Source: Rubrobacter sp. (GTDB lineage Bacteria > Actinomycetota > Rubrobacteria > Rubrobacterales > Rubrobacteraceae). From it: a stretch of 16,157 nt of DNA. Location: the NCBI GenBank assembly GCA_016781635.1, contig JADDPY010000565.1, forward strand, positions 1 to 16,157, given 5' to 3'. The notes below the pieces were generated by a model that was given only the letters and a program-made list of their open reading frames with translations, searched no databases and was not told the DNA's origin. Position numbers and translations under genes: made by a program. This document shows, one piece after another, positions 6,829-14,087 of this stretch; position 1 is the first letter of the stretch, and each line of letters opens with the position of its first letter.

Positions 6829-7386
6829 TTACGGCAGGAGGCGAGAGGTTATGGCCCAGCCCGTGGACTGGTTGGCCTTCATCGCGAGCGCCGTGGTGAG
6901 GCCGATGAGGCTACCGGTAATCGCCAGGTTTACCGTGCCAAGCGTGTTGACGGTCCTTATAAGCTTCTGGGCCTGCTCGGGCGTCTCGGCAGCGGGCGTG
7001 CTCCCGTCCTCCATCGGCACCGCGCCGTCAGGGGCCTGGTTGGCGAGCCTCAAACCGCTGATCACGCTGGCAAGTCCACTTACGGCCCCGGAAACGTACA
7101 GGGCGTCCTTGATGCGAGAGAGGTTCTCAGCATCCTTGTCTATCGAGCGGCCCGAGAGGGCGGCACGGCCGGCGAACCAGCCCGCCGTCGCGAGGCCGAA
7201 GGATAGAACGTTCACGGTGTTGTAACGGTTCCAGGTCTTGTTGAGGACCCTACCGCGGTCGGCCGTGGACGACTCTATGTACTTCAAGCTGGGGTTCATG
7301 GCCGTTCTGCCGAAGAGCAAGCCCCCGAAGCTGGCCGCAAGACCCAAGTCGTGGGCAATCCATGCTGCCGTGGAAAGTTTCGCCAT
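6829..7386 (-). CDS. Four-helix membrane protein, unknown function
   Basis: The product has 185 aa and about four membrane helices: 8-27 (WIAHDLGLAASFGGLLFG), 54-74 (YNTVNVLSFGLATAGWFAG), 96-115 (LYVSGAVSGLASVISGL) and 146-168 (NTLGTVNLAITGSLIGLTTALA). A polar loop (116-140) rich in Pro, Glu and Asp separates helices 3 and 4. There is no signal peptide and no recognised catalytic motif. The start ATG 7386 has a very strong ribosome binding site (AGAGGAGG). The gene stands alone, followed by a 14-bp hairpin. I do not recognise the family; it reads as a conserved, well-expressed membrane protein. Confidence 0.75.
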   Translation of the reverse strand: MAKLSTAAWIAHDLGLAASFGGLLFGRTAMNPSLKYIESSTADRGRVLNKTWNRYNTVNVLSFGLATAGWFAGRAALSGRSIDKDAENLSRIKDALYVSGAVSGLASVISGLRLANQAPDGAVPMEDGSTPAAETPEQAQKLIRTVNTLGTVNLAITGSLIGLTTALAMKANQSTGWAITSRLLP

Positions 7387-7554
7387 CGTTATCCTCCTCT
7401 AACTACTCGCTATCAAATGCCTTGAAACTAGACTTCGAACTTCTTCCCCCATAATCGATCCTCGCAAACGGTAGTTAGGAGGGTAGAGCCGTCTCAAGCG
7501 CAAAAAACCCGACATTTTGTGCCTGACGAGCATGAAAAACGGCTATTCTGGGTG
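7387..7554. other. Upstream region of the membrane protein gene
   Basis: This stretch is noticeably AT-richer than its surroundings. It contains the AGAGGAGG ribosome binding site of the leftward gene immediately after 7386. It also holds an imperfect stem, GCGCAAAA (7499-7506) with TTTTGTGC (7515-7522), paired in the rightward sense with one G-U. It presumably holds the leftward promoter, but no convincing -35/-10 pair is assigned. Confidence 0.35.
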
Positions 7555-7560
7555 TATGAT
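7555..7560 (+). promoter_or_regulatory. -10-like TATGAT upstream of the second CU-rich hairpin
   Basis: TATGAT is one mismatch from TATAAT, with a T/A-rich stretch just after it. Transcription would begin near 7567, a few bases before the stem at 7571. No good -35 is seen at 16-18 bp. Weak evidence on its own. Confidence 0.25.
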
Positions 7561-7570
7561 CTTTTTATTA

Positions 7571-7613
7571 CAGGCGTCGGCGCCCATTACCCCCCTCCTA
7601 GCGCCGGTGCTTG
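7571..7613 (+). repeat. Hairpin with conserved CU-rich loop, copy 2
   Basis: The stem 7571-7583 with 7601-7613 has 13 pairs in rightward RNA, including three G-U wobbles; leftward these become A-C mismatches, so the rightward transcript is favoured. The loop is CC plus ATTACCCCCCTCCTA (7586-7600), identical to copy 1 at 5856-5870. A 40-codon ORF (7532-7654, starting MKNGYSGCMIFLLQ) also runs through it, with the shared bases encoding ITPLL. It lacks a clear ribosome binding site. Confidence 0.55.
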
Positions 7614-7622
7614 CACACTCGC

Positions 7623-7642
7623 GGGGAGCCCATCGGCTCCCC
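7623..7642. terminator. Perfect short hairpin, probable terminator
   Basis: GGGGAGCC (7623-7630), loop CATC, GGCTCCCC (7635-7642). It lies 35 bp beyond the stop of the leftward DUF305 gene and directly after the CU-rich hairpin in the rightward sense. It could end either transcript. There is no U-run on either side. Confidence 0.5.
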
Positions 7643-7677
7643 CTGTATGTATAAGACGTTTAGCTAGCCAAGTAGGA

Positions 7678-8394
7678 TCATCCTTGCGGGTACCACTCCT
7701 CGCGCCACTCCTTCATCTGCGAGATCTCGCGCTTCTGGGCCGAGACTATGTCCTCGGCGATGCGGCGTATCTCCGGGTTCTCGCTCTCTTCGAGCGCGAC
7801 CTCGGCCATCGCGACCGCCGACTCGTGGTGCGGCATCATGGCGTCGATGAACGCCCTGTCGAATGGCTGTTGCCCGGCGAGGTCCCGGGCGTCCATCATG
7901 CCCATCGACCGGTTCATCTCCTCCTCGGACATCCCCTCCATCGTGGGGCCGTCGAGCCCCCCGCGGAGCTGGCCGAACATCTCGATCTCCGCCCGCTGGG
8001 ACCCGATGATCTCCCGGGCGAGCGTCCGGATCTCCTCGCGTTCGGCTTTGTCGAGGGCGACCTCGGCCATCTCGACGGCACCCTCGTGGTGGGGCACCAT
8101 CGCGTCCACGAACGCGGCGTCCGAATACTCGCCGTTCGGCGCTACGGTCGTCCGGGCCATCCCGTCCATGTTCGTGGAGGCGTGGTCCATGCCTTCCATG
8201 CCCTGCATGTCGCCGCCGGTCGTCTCCGAGGCCGCCTGCTCGGAGGCCTGCGTATCGCCGCCGGAGCCGCCGCCGTGGTTCGCACCCTGCATGCCCTCGC
8301 CCTGGCCTCCGTCGCCGGAGCCTCCGCAGGAGGCGAGCGACAGCGCGACCGCCAACAACAGCCCGGACAGCCCGAGCCTTCTCGAAGTCTTCAA
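7678..8394 (-). CDS. DUF305 lipoprotein, Met/His-rich
   Basis: This is a predicted exported lipoprotein of 238 aa. Signal peptide 2-22 has a KTSRR charged start, hydrophobic core GLLLAVALSL and lipobox LASC with Cys23. A low-complexity Gly/Gln/Ser linker follows, then a Met/His stretch (GDMQGMEGMDHASTNMDGM), a plausible copper-binding segment. The DUF305 domain holds two related helical repeats: AFVDAMVPHHEGAVEMAEVAL and AFIDAMMPHHESAVAMAEVAL, each with an HH pair and AV-MAEVAL, joined by another Met-rich linker (MEGMSEEEMNRSMGMM). DUF305 has a ferritin-like four-helix fold and is often found near copper genes. The start TTG 8394 is chosen because AGAGGAG sits 6 nt upstream and the signal peptide begins there; ATG 8427 would add an unlikely polar extension. 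Confidence 0.88.
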   Translation of the reverse strand: MKTSRRLGLSGLLLAVALSLASCGGSGDGGQGEGMQGANHGGGSGGDTQASEQAASETTGGDMQGMEGMDHASTNMDGMARTTVAPNGEYSDAAFVDAMVPHHEGAVEMAEVALDKAEREEIRTLAREIIGSQRAEIEMFGQLRGGLDGPTMEGMSEEEMNRSMGMMDARDLAGQQPFDRAFIDAMMPHHESAVAMAEVALEESENPEIRRIAEDIVSAQKREISQMKEWREEWYPQG

Positions 8395-8431
8395 GTGAAT
8401 CTCCTCTTGTTCGGTGTTGCCGACCATCCTT

Positions 8432-8463
8432 CCGTGCTCCCGCGTAGGGGAGCGGGAGCACGG
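8432..8463 (-). terminator. Perfect 12-bp hairpin between the two envelope genes
   Basis: CCGTGCTCCCGC (8432-8443) and GCGGGAGCACGG (8452-8463) with an 8-nt loop. It begins 1 bp after the stop of the upstream 144-aa gene and ends about 37 bp before the DUF305 start. A terminator or partial attenuator is likely, which would uncouple expression of the two genes or set their ratio. Confidence 0.6.
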
Positions 8464-8464
8464 T

Positions 8465-8899
8465 TTAGAGCCGGAACACCTGCAAGAGGGGGAGAGTCGG
8501 TCCTCGCGGCAGGGGGGCAAAGGTCGGCAAGGGCCGCGACCGGTAAAGCTGCGAGCTCGAGATCCCGTGCCACCTCCGCGCCCCGGGCAACAGCCCGAGT
8601 GCCGCCACGCCGAAAAGGGCCAGGACGATGCCGAAGTACCCGGGGAACATGTGCCCGACGGCCGGGTCGTCCCCGGCCGCATGCCCCGGAGGACCGTGCT
8701 CGTGACCCGCCGGAGGCACGCTCGCCAGTAGGTCCGATGAGTCGCACTCGTGGCAGGAAATTTCGTGTGAGAAGCCGAGGACTCCGTGGCATAGCAGCAG
8801 AGCCCCGACGAGCAGGACGGTCAGAAAGCCGCCCGACCGACGCGACGAGCGCGGACCGCCCCCGAGCACCACCGCACGCTTCCTGGCAGATCGAGACAT
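8465..8899 (-). CDS. Two-helix membrane protein with His/Cys-rich outer segment
   Basis: The product has 144 aa. A basic N-terminus (1-23) precedes membrane helix 1 (about 25-43, FLTVLLVGALLLCHGVLGF). A probably extracytoplasmic segment has H45, C49, H50, C52 (HEISCHECD) and then H66, H68, H73 and H83 (GHEHGPPGHAAGDDPAVGH). Helix 2 is about 87-105 (FPGYFGIVLALFGVAALGL), followed by an Arg/Pro-rich tail. The clustered Cys and His suggest metal binding; the downstream DUF305 lipoprotein supports a joint role in envelope copper or other metal handling, but no family is recognised. The start ATG 8899 has no Shine-Dalgarno sequence; a TATACT 8 nt upstream suggests a leaderless mRNA. Confidence 0.65.
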   Translation of the reverse strand: MSRSARKRAVVLGGGPRSSRRSGGFLTVLLVGALLLCHGVLGFSHEISCHECDSSDLLASVPPAGHEHGPPGHAAGDDPAVGHMFPGYFGIVLALFGVAALGLLPGARRWHGISSSQLYRSRPLPTFAPLPRGPTLPLLQVFRL

Positions 8900-8907
8900 G
8901 GACGACG

Positions 8908-8913
8908 AGTATA
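8908..8913 (-). promoter_or_regulatory. Predicted -10 box of a leaderless gene
   Basis: Read leftward, TATACT (8908-8913) lies only 8 nt before the ATG at 8899, so the transcript would start at or within a few bases of the start codon. No Shine-Dalgarno sequence is present in CGTCGTCC. No strong -35 is seen. Repeated CACGA units just upstream (around 8917-8927) could bind a regulator. Confidence 0.45.
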
Positions 8914-9026
8914 TTTCACGAGCACGAATAACGGCCGTCGGAGGGAAGAGGCAGGGCCCGGTAAAGACCCTCCGGGCGGCGGTCCCGTGTGATCCCGACC
9001 AGCGCGGGGCCGCGGGCTGGGGCGAG

Positions 9027-9054
9027 GCCGGGAGGCCCGACGGCCTTCCCCGGC
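9027..9054 (-). terminator. Hairpin ending the nuo operon
   Basis: GCCGGG-AGGCC (9027-9037) pairs with GGCCT (9042-9046) and CCCGGC (9049-9054) around a CGAC loop, with a 2-nt bulge. It begins directly after the nuoN stop codon at 9055. A second small stem, GCCCGG/CCGGGC (8956-8977), lies further on. There is no U-run. Confidence 0.6.
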
Positions 9055-10473
9055 TCATGCGACGCTCCCCAGAAGCACCTGCGCCGCGAGCCCTACCGCC
9101 ACCGTGGCGACGAGGGCGATGGTCCATACCACCGTAGCCGTCCGTGAGCGTGCCGGCGCCTCCTTCGGCACCCCGTACATCGGCACCACCACCCGCAGGT
9201 AGACGGCGAGCGAGAGCACGCTGTTGAGGATCGCCACGACGGCCAGCCAGACGAAACCCGCTTCTATCGCCGCGCCGAAGAGGAGGAGCTTGCCGATGAA
9301 CCCGGCCAGGGGCGGGACGCCGACGAGCGAGATCAGGAACACCACCATCGCGGCCCCTGCAACTGGCCTCGCCCTCCCAAGTCCGACAAAGTCGCGCAGA
9401 TCCCTCCCCACAAGCACGACGATGGCGAACGCCCCGAGGTTCATCGCGGCGTAGGCGGCGGCGAAGACCACGAGCGAAGGGACCGCGAGGTCGCTCCCTC
9501 CGAAGGCGACGACGCCCAGGAGGAAGTAGCCGGACTGGGCGATGGAGGAGTAAGCCAAAAGCCGCACCACGTTCTCCTGCACGAGCGCCGCGAGGTTGCC
9601 GTAGGTCATCGAGAGGGCCGCGAGCCCGGCGACGACGAGGGGCCATCCGGCCGCCCCCTGGGGCAGGTCGCGCACGACCTGAGCGAGCGCAAAGATCGCG
9701 CCTACCTTCGGGACTATCGAGAGGAAGGCGGCGACAGAGACGGGCGCGCCGTCGTAGGCGTCGGGCGCCCAGAAGTGAAACGGGGCCACCGACGCCTTGT
9801 AGCCCAGGCCCACGAGGACCGCGACGAGCCCGGCCGCCGCGGCGAGCGGCGCCCCTTCGAGCGCCACGAGCTCCGCGAGCAGGGTCGAGCCCGTCGCCCC
9901 GAACCAGAACGTGAGGCCGAAGATCATGACGGCCGAGGTTACGGAGCCGAAGACGAGGTACTTCATCGCCGCCTCGGTCGAGTGGTCGTCGCGGGGATAG
10001 GCGACGAGGGCGAAGGAGCCCAGGGAGGAGAGCAGCACGCCGAGCACGAGGAACATGACGTCCCCCGCCCCGGCGAGCGCGAGCGCCCCCAGGGCAGTGA
10101 GGGAGAGCAGGGCGTAGACCGTCCCCTCCCGGTCCGTGTCCTTTACCTCCCCGTAGGACAGGACGGCGCAAAGGGCCGTGACCGGGAGCAGCACGAGCTT
10201 CGCCCAGGTGCTCAAGGCGTCGATTCTGAAGGTGTCCATGAACAGCGTCGTCTCGGTACCGAGCAGCGGAATCGCGAGGCCGGTGGCGACGAGCAGGCCG
10301 ATCACGGTAAAAGGCAACGCCGCGCGAGGCAGGCGCAGCATCTCGAGCACGAGGGCGCCGACCGCCGTCAGGAGCACGGCGATCTCCGGCGCCAGCAGCG
10401 CCAGGTCGCGCCCCATCTGCATGCCGCCACCCATGTCCTGCGTCCCTTCCATGCCTTGAAGTAGCGAGATCAC
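9055..10473 (-). CDS. nuoN: Complex I antiporter-like subunit NuoN
   Basis: This is a polytopic membrane subunit of 472 aa and about 14 helices, one of the three antiporter-like proton channels of complex I. Family marks: EAAMKYLVFGS, GLGYKASVAPFHFWAPDAYDGAP (K226), VPKVG (K256), NVVRLLAYSSIAQSGY, and PPLAGFIGKLLLF (K395). Two positions are unusual: the TM5 motif normally read LGxELLSL is LGVLLSSLGSFALVAY, so the conserved Glu is absent, and NxKRLLAYSSIA is NVVRLLAYSSIA, so the Lys is absent. The start GTG 10473 is chosen for its GTGA overlap with the nuoM stop; ATG 10452 or ATG 10434 would shorten it and keep all helices. It is the last gene of the operon and is followed by a hairpin. Confidence 0.92.
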   Translation of the reverse strand: MISLLQGMEGTQDMGGGMQMGRDLALLAPEIAVLLTAVGALVLEMLRLPRAALPFTVIGLLVATGLAIPLLGTETTLFMDTFRIDALSTWAKLVLLPVTALCAVLSYGEVKDTDREGTVYALLSLTALGALALAGAGDVMFLVLGVLLSSLGSFALVAYPRDDHSTEAAMKYLVFGSVTSAVMIFGLTFWFGATGSTLLAELVALEGAPLAAAAGLVAVLVGLGYKASVAPFHFWAPDAYDGAPVSVAAFLSIVPKVGAIFALAQVVRDLPQGAAGWPLVVAGLAALSMTYGNLAALVQENVVRLLAYSSIAQSGYFLLGVVAFGGSDLAVPSLVVFAAAYAAMNLGAFAIVVLVGRDLRDFVGLGRARPVAGAAMVVFLISLVGVPPLAGFIGKLLLFGAAIEAGFVWLAVVAILNSVLSLAVYLRVVVPMYGVPKEAPARSRTATVVWTIALVATVAVGLAAQVLLGSVA

Positions 10474-11948
10474 GGCAGAAGTACCCGCGTGGTGGCGTGA
10501 ACCGTTTCGAGCACCAGGAACGGCGCGACCCCGAGCAGGACCGTCAGCACCAGCAGCGGCACGACCGCCAGTAGCTCGCGCCGCCCGAGGTCCTTCATCC
10601 CCACACGGTCCTCGGACGGCTTCCCGAGGAACGCGACCTGGATGGCGCGCAGGTAGAGCCCCGCGGTCACCGCGATCCCCAAAACCACGACCGCCGCCAC
10701 GGGGTAGACAGCCAGGGTGCCCAGAAAGATCTGGAACTCCGCCGCAAAGTGGGCCAGACCCGGCAGCCCCAGGGAAGCGAAGGCGGCCAGGACAAAGAAC
10801 CAGCCAAGGACCGGCACCAGCCGCAGTAGCCCGCCGAACTCCCGCATCTCGCGCGTGTGGGCCCGATCTTGGAGCATCCCGACCAGTAGAAAAAGCGCAC
10901 CGGTGACGACCCCGTGGCTGACCATCTGCAAGACCGCCCCGTCGAGCGCGAGCGCCCGCGTCCCGGCATCGGTCGCGGCGGCGGCCACGGCGACGCCGAG
11001 GACGACGTAGCCCATGTGGTTGACGCTCGTGTAGGCGACGAGGCGCTTGAGGTCCGTCTGCCCGAGGGCGACGAATGCGCCGTAGAGGGCGCTGAAGACG
11101 GCGAGCGCGGCCACGTAAGGGGCCGCGGCGCGGAAGGCGTCCGGGGTCATCTGCAGGGCGAAGCGCACGAGGCCGTAGGTGCCGAGCTTGAGGAGGACGC
11201 CGGCGAGGATCACGCTGCCAGCGGTCGGCGCCTCGGTGTGGGCCAGAGGCAACCAGGTGTGCACCGGGAATAGGGGGGTTTTCACGAAGAACGTAACCAG
11301 CATCGCGATGAGGGCGAGCATCGCGGCGAGCCCGGTCAGCGGGGGTGCAGCGACGATCTCGCGCACGTCGAAGGTGTTGGGCTCGCTCCCGAGGTAGAGC
11401 GCGAGGATGGCGAGCAAGAGGGGCAGGCTGCCGAGCAAGGTGTAGAGGAAGAACGTCAGGGCGGCGCGTTGTCTGCCCTCGTAGCCCCAGCCGGCGATGA
11501 TGAAGTACATCCCGACGAGCGTGACCTCGAAGAAGACGTAGAACAGGATCATGTCGAGGGCGACGAACGACCCGAGGCAGGCGGTCTCGAGGAGCAAGAA
11601 GAGCGCCACGTAGGAGCCCGCGCGCTCGCGGACGTGCGCGGAGAAGACCAGAGAGACGAAGAAAAGAACCGCCGTCATCAGGACGAGCGGGAGGCTCACG
11701 CCGTCCACGCCGACCCGGTAAGCAGCCCCTATGGAGGGGATCCAGGGTATCTCCTCGACCTGCGAGAAGCCTACTTCCCCGGTGGGGACCCCGCGCGCCC
11801 ACATCCACAGGGCACCCAGGAGCGTCAGCCCGGAGAAAGCGATACCCACCCCGTGTGCGACGCGCGGCGGCGAGCCGCGCATCAGCAAAAGTAGTGCCGC
11901 GCCGAGGAGCGGGAGGAAGAGCGTGACGGAGACGATGGGAAAAGTCAT
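10470..11948 (-). CDS. nuoM: Complex I antiporter-like subunit NuoM
   Basis: The product has 492 aa and about 14 membrane helices and forms a proton channel in the membrane arm. Conserved elements are complete: TM5 Glu141 in FFEVTLVGMYFIIAGWG, K223 in VKTPLFPVHTWLPLAHTEAPTAGSV, K254 in LLKLGTYGL, DLKRLVAYTSVNHMGYV, HGVVTGALFLLVGML, and Glu404 in GLPGLAHFAAEFQIF. It is therefore a canonical NuoM, unlike its neighbour NuoN. The start ATG 11948 is preceded by GAGAAAGG and lies 14 nt after the nuoL stop. The stop overlaps the nuoN start. Confidence 0.96.
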   Translation of the reverse strand: MTFPIVSVTLFLPLLGAALLLLMRGSPPRVAHGVGIAFSGLTLLGALWMWARGVPTGEVGFSQVEEIPWIPSIGAAYRVGVDGVSLPLVLMTAVLFFVSLVFSAHVRERAGSYVALFLLLETACLGSFVALDMILFYVFFEVTLVGMYFIIAGWGYEGRQRAALTFFLYTLLGSLPLLLAILALYLGSEPNTFDVREIVAAPPLTGLAAMLALIAMLVTFFVKTPLFPVHTWLPLAHTEAPTAGSVILAGVLLKLGTYGLVRFALQMTPDAFRAAAPYVAALAVFSALYGAFVALGQTDLKRLVAYTSVNHMGYVVLGVAVAAAATDAGTRALALDGAVLQMVSHGVVTGALFLLVGMLQDRAHTREMREFGGLLRLVPVLGWFFVLAAFASLGLPGLAHFAAEFQIFLGTLAVYPVAAVVVLGIAVTAGLYLRAIQVAFLGKPSEDRVGMKDLGRRELLAVVPLLVLTVLLGVAPFLVLETVHATTRVLLP

Positions 11949-11962
11949 TCGAAAACCTTTCT

Positions 11963-13774
11963 CTACGGACCGATCACCAGGAGCACGAGGATCAGGGCGG
12001 CGCCCGCAGCCGCGAGCAGGAGCTCCCTGTGGACGAGGCCACTCTGCAACTCTCGGGCGCGCCCACCGAGCTCGCGCAGGCCGCGCACCAGGGCGGCGAT
12101 GAGAGCGTCGATCCCCCTCTCGTCGGCCAGCCGCGAGGCGCGCGCCAGCGCCAGCCCAAGCCCTCCAACGCCGAGCACGCCGGCGTGGATGCACCGGTCG
12201 AGGCGATCGAGCATGCGCGCCAACACGAGCGCGGGACGGGCGACGAGCCCGTCGAAGCCGCCCGCGACGCGGAACCCCTCCTCGGCGGGGACGCCGAGCG
12301 GTCCCAGGAGCCTTCCCGCAAGCACGAACCAGCCCAGGAGCAGCCCACCCGCCGCCAGGGCGAGCGTGAGGACCAGGAGTGCTGTGGCGAGGTCGCGCGG
12401 GGGCTCGCCTCCCGTCAACCGCGCGAGCGGCTCCGCGGCGAAACCCAGGACCGCGGCCAGCCCGACGAGGACGGCGAGGGCCACTCCCATCCACCCGATC
12501 CCCGCCACAGGCTCATCCTCGCCCTCCCCGCGCCAGAGGAGCCTCAGGGTCCTGGCGACGTAGACCGCCGTCAGCAAGGTTCCCGCGAGGGTGAACGGGG
12601 CGAGCGCGGGCGCGTAGGGGGAGGCAAACGCGGCGGCGATCACCGCGTCTTTGGAGAAGAAACCGCTCAAAGGCAGCACGCCCGCGAGCGCGAGCCCCGC
12701 GACGACGAACCCGGCGAAGACGAGGCGCCGCTCGCTTCCGACCCCCCGGAGGTCTTCGAACGCGGTCGAGCCGCGGGCGTGCTGGAAGATGCCGGCGCCG
12801 AGGAACAGGGAGCTCTTCATCGCGGCGTGCGCGACGAGGTGCAAGAGCGCGGCCGCCGGGGAGCCCGCGCCCACCGCGAGGAGCACGAAGCCGTACTGGC
12901 TGGAGGTAGAGGCGGCGAGGAGGCGCTTGAGGTCGCGCTGGGAGACGGCGATGAGGCCCGCGACGACGATGGTCAGACCGCCCATAAGGCCGACGGCGAG
13001 CTGCGCCGTCGGCGTCAGCAGAGGGGAGACTCGGATCATCAGTATGGCCCCGGCGGCGACCAGGGTGGCGGAGTGCAGGAGGGCGGAGACGGGGGTGGGG
13101 CCGGCCATCGCGTCCTGGAGCCAGCCCTGAAACGGCGCCTGGGCCGACTTGCCCATCGCCGCCACGAGGAGCAGCAGACCGGCCACGGTGGCGGCCGTTC
13201 CGCCGACGGCCAGGGTACCGGAGAGCTCGGTCGTCCCCGTCCGCGAGACCAGCACGAAGATCGCGACGTAGAGCCCGAGGTCGGCGGTTCGCGTGTAGAG
13301 AAAGGCGCGGGTCGCGGCCTGGGGTATCCCCTCCCGCCAGAACCAGAAGCCGATGAGGAGGTAGGAGGCCAGCCCGATCAACTCCCAAGAGGCGAGCAGC
13401 AGCACCCAGTCCCCCGCCAGGACGAGGGTCTGCATCGCCGCCACGAAGAACGACATCTCGGCGTAGAAGCGCGCCTTGCCGCCCTCCTCCTTCATGTAGC
13501 CGACCGCGTAGACCAGGACCAGAAAGCCCACGACCGCAACGACCACCGAGAGGAGCGCGGTAAGGGGCTCCGCGACGAGCCGGAGGGGCAGGCCGGGTAG
13601 ACCCGGAAGCGTCGCCGAGGGGTAGGCCCCGCCCGACACACGGGCGAGCGTTACGGAGGCGCCGGCGAGCCCGGCCCCCGCCCCGAGCAGGGCGAGGGCC
13701 GAGGCGCCGCGCCTCAGCAGTAGGATCAGGGCGGCCGCCGCGAGCGGCGCGAGGATGGCCAGCGTGAAGATCAA
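11963..13774 (-). CDS. nuoL: Complex I antiporter-like subunit NuoL
   Basis: The product has 603 aa, slightly short for NuoL. Core residues are intact: Glu131 in SWELIGLASYLLIGFWFW, K209 in MGKSAQAPFQGWLQDAMAGPTPVSALLHSATLVAAG, DLKRLLAASTSSQYG, K320 in LLHLVAHAAMKSSLFL, and K375 in GFFSKDAVI. The C-terminal part (about 500-603) has FDGLVARPALVLARMLDRLDR, the region of the lateral amphipathic helix, and a final helix after GRARELQSGLVHRE. Start TTG 13774 is only 4 nt after the nuoK stop, with AAGGG just upstream in the nuoK tail. It should form the distal end of the membrane arm. Confidence 0.96.
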   Translation of the reverse strand: MIFTLAILAPLAAAALILLLRRGASALALLGAGAGLAGASVTLARVSGGAYPSATLPGLPGLPLRLVAEPLTALLSVVVAVVGFLVLVYAVGYMKEEGGKARFYAEMSFFVAAMQTLVLAGDWVLLLASWELIGLASYLLIGFWFWREGIPQAATRAFLYTRTADLGLYVAIFVLVSRTGTTELSGTLAVGGTAATVAGLLLLVAAMGKSAQAPFQGWLQDAMAGPTPVSALLHSATLVAAGAILMIRVSPLLTPTAQLAVGLMGGLTIVVAGLIAVSQRDLKRLLAASTSSQYGFVLLAVGAGSPAAALLHLVAHAAMKSSLFLGAGIFQHARGSTAFEDLRGVGSERRLVFAGFVVAGLALAGVLPLSGFFSKDAVIAAAFASPYAPALAPFTLAGTLLTAVYVARTLRLLWRGEGEDEPVAGIGWMGVALAVLVGLAAVLGFAAEPLARLTGGEPPRDLATALLVLTLALAAGGLLLGWFVLAGRLLGPLGVPAEEGFRVAGGFDGLVARPALVLARMLDRLDRCIHAGVLGVGGLGLALARASRLADERGIDALIAALVRGLRELGGRARELQSGLVHRELLLAAAGAALILVLLVIGP

Positions 13775-13778
13775 GCGC

Positions 13779-14087
13779 TCATCCCTTGAGGTCCTGCGCT
13801 TCTTCCATCTCGACCGAGCCCTTTGCGCGGAAGCGGCCGGTAGCTATACCGAAGCCCACCGTCATCTCCAGGGCCATGACCGTCATCACGATCAGGACGA
13901 ACATCTGTCCGGCGTAGACCTCCGGGTGCAGAAAGCGCCAGAAGGCGACCAGGTTGACCATCGCGGCCCCCAGCATCAGCTCGACGCCCATCATGATCAT
14001 GACCAGGTTCGTCTGACTCAGCGCCCCGTAGAGCCCGATCCCGAAAAGGACCGCCCCGACGACGAGCGCTACGGTCAGCGTCGCCAT
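13779..14087 (-). CDS. nuoK: Complex I subunit NuoK
   Basis: The product has 102 aa and three membrane helices, matching NuoK. Both key membrane glutamates are present: E36 in MGVELMLGAAMVNLVAF and E74 in VMALEMTVGFGIATGRFR, which belong to the charged path linking the quinone site to the pumps. The C-terminal tail (GSVEMEEAQDLKG) is acidic. The start ATG 14087 overlaps the nuoJ stop by one base (TGATG). Confidence 0.95.
   Translation of the reverse strand: MATLTVALVVGAVLFGIGLYGALSQTNLVMIMMGVELMLGAAMVNLVAFWRFLHPEVYAGQMFVLIVMTVMALEMTVGFGIATGRFRAKGSVEMEEAQDLKG

Noticed and set aside
7519..8931. A 470-aa rightward ORF opposite the DUF305 and 144-aa genes
   Set aside because: Shadow ORF; both leftward genes have a signal peptide or membrane helices, motifs and proper starts.
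12029..13600. A 523-aa rightward ORF opposite nuoL
   Set aside because: Shadow of nuoL: composition is Arg/Glu/Gln/Gly repeats typical of antisense GC-rich membrane genes, and nuoL has clear conserved motifs.
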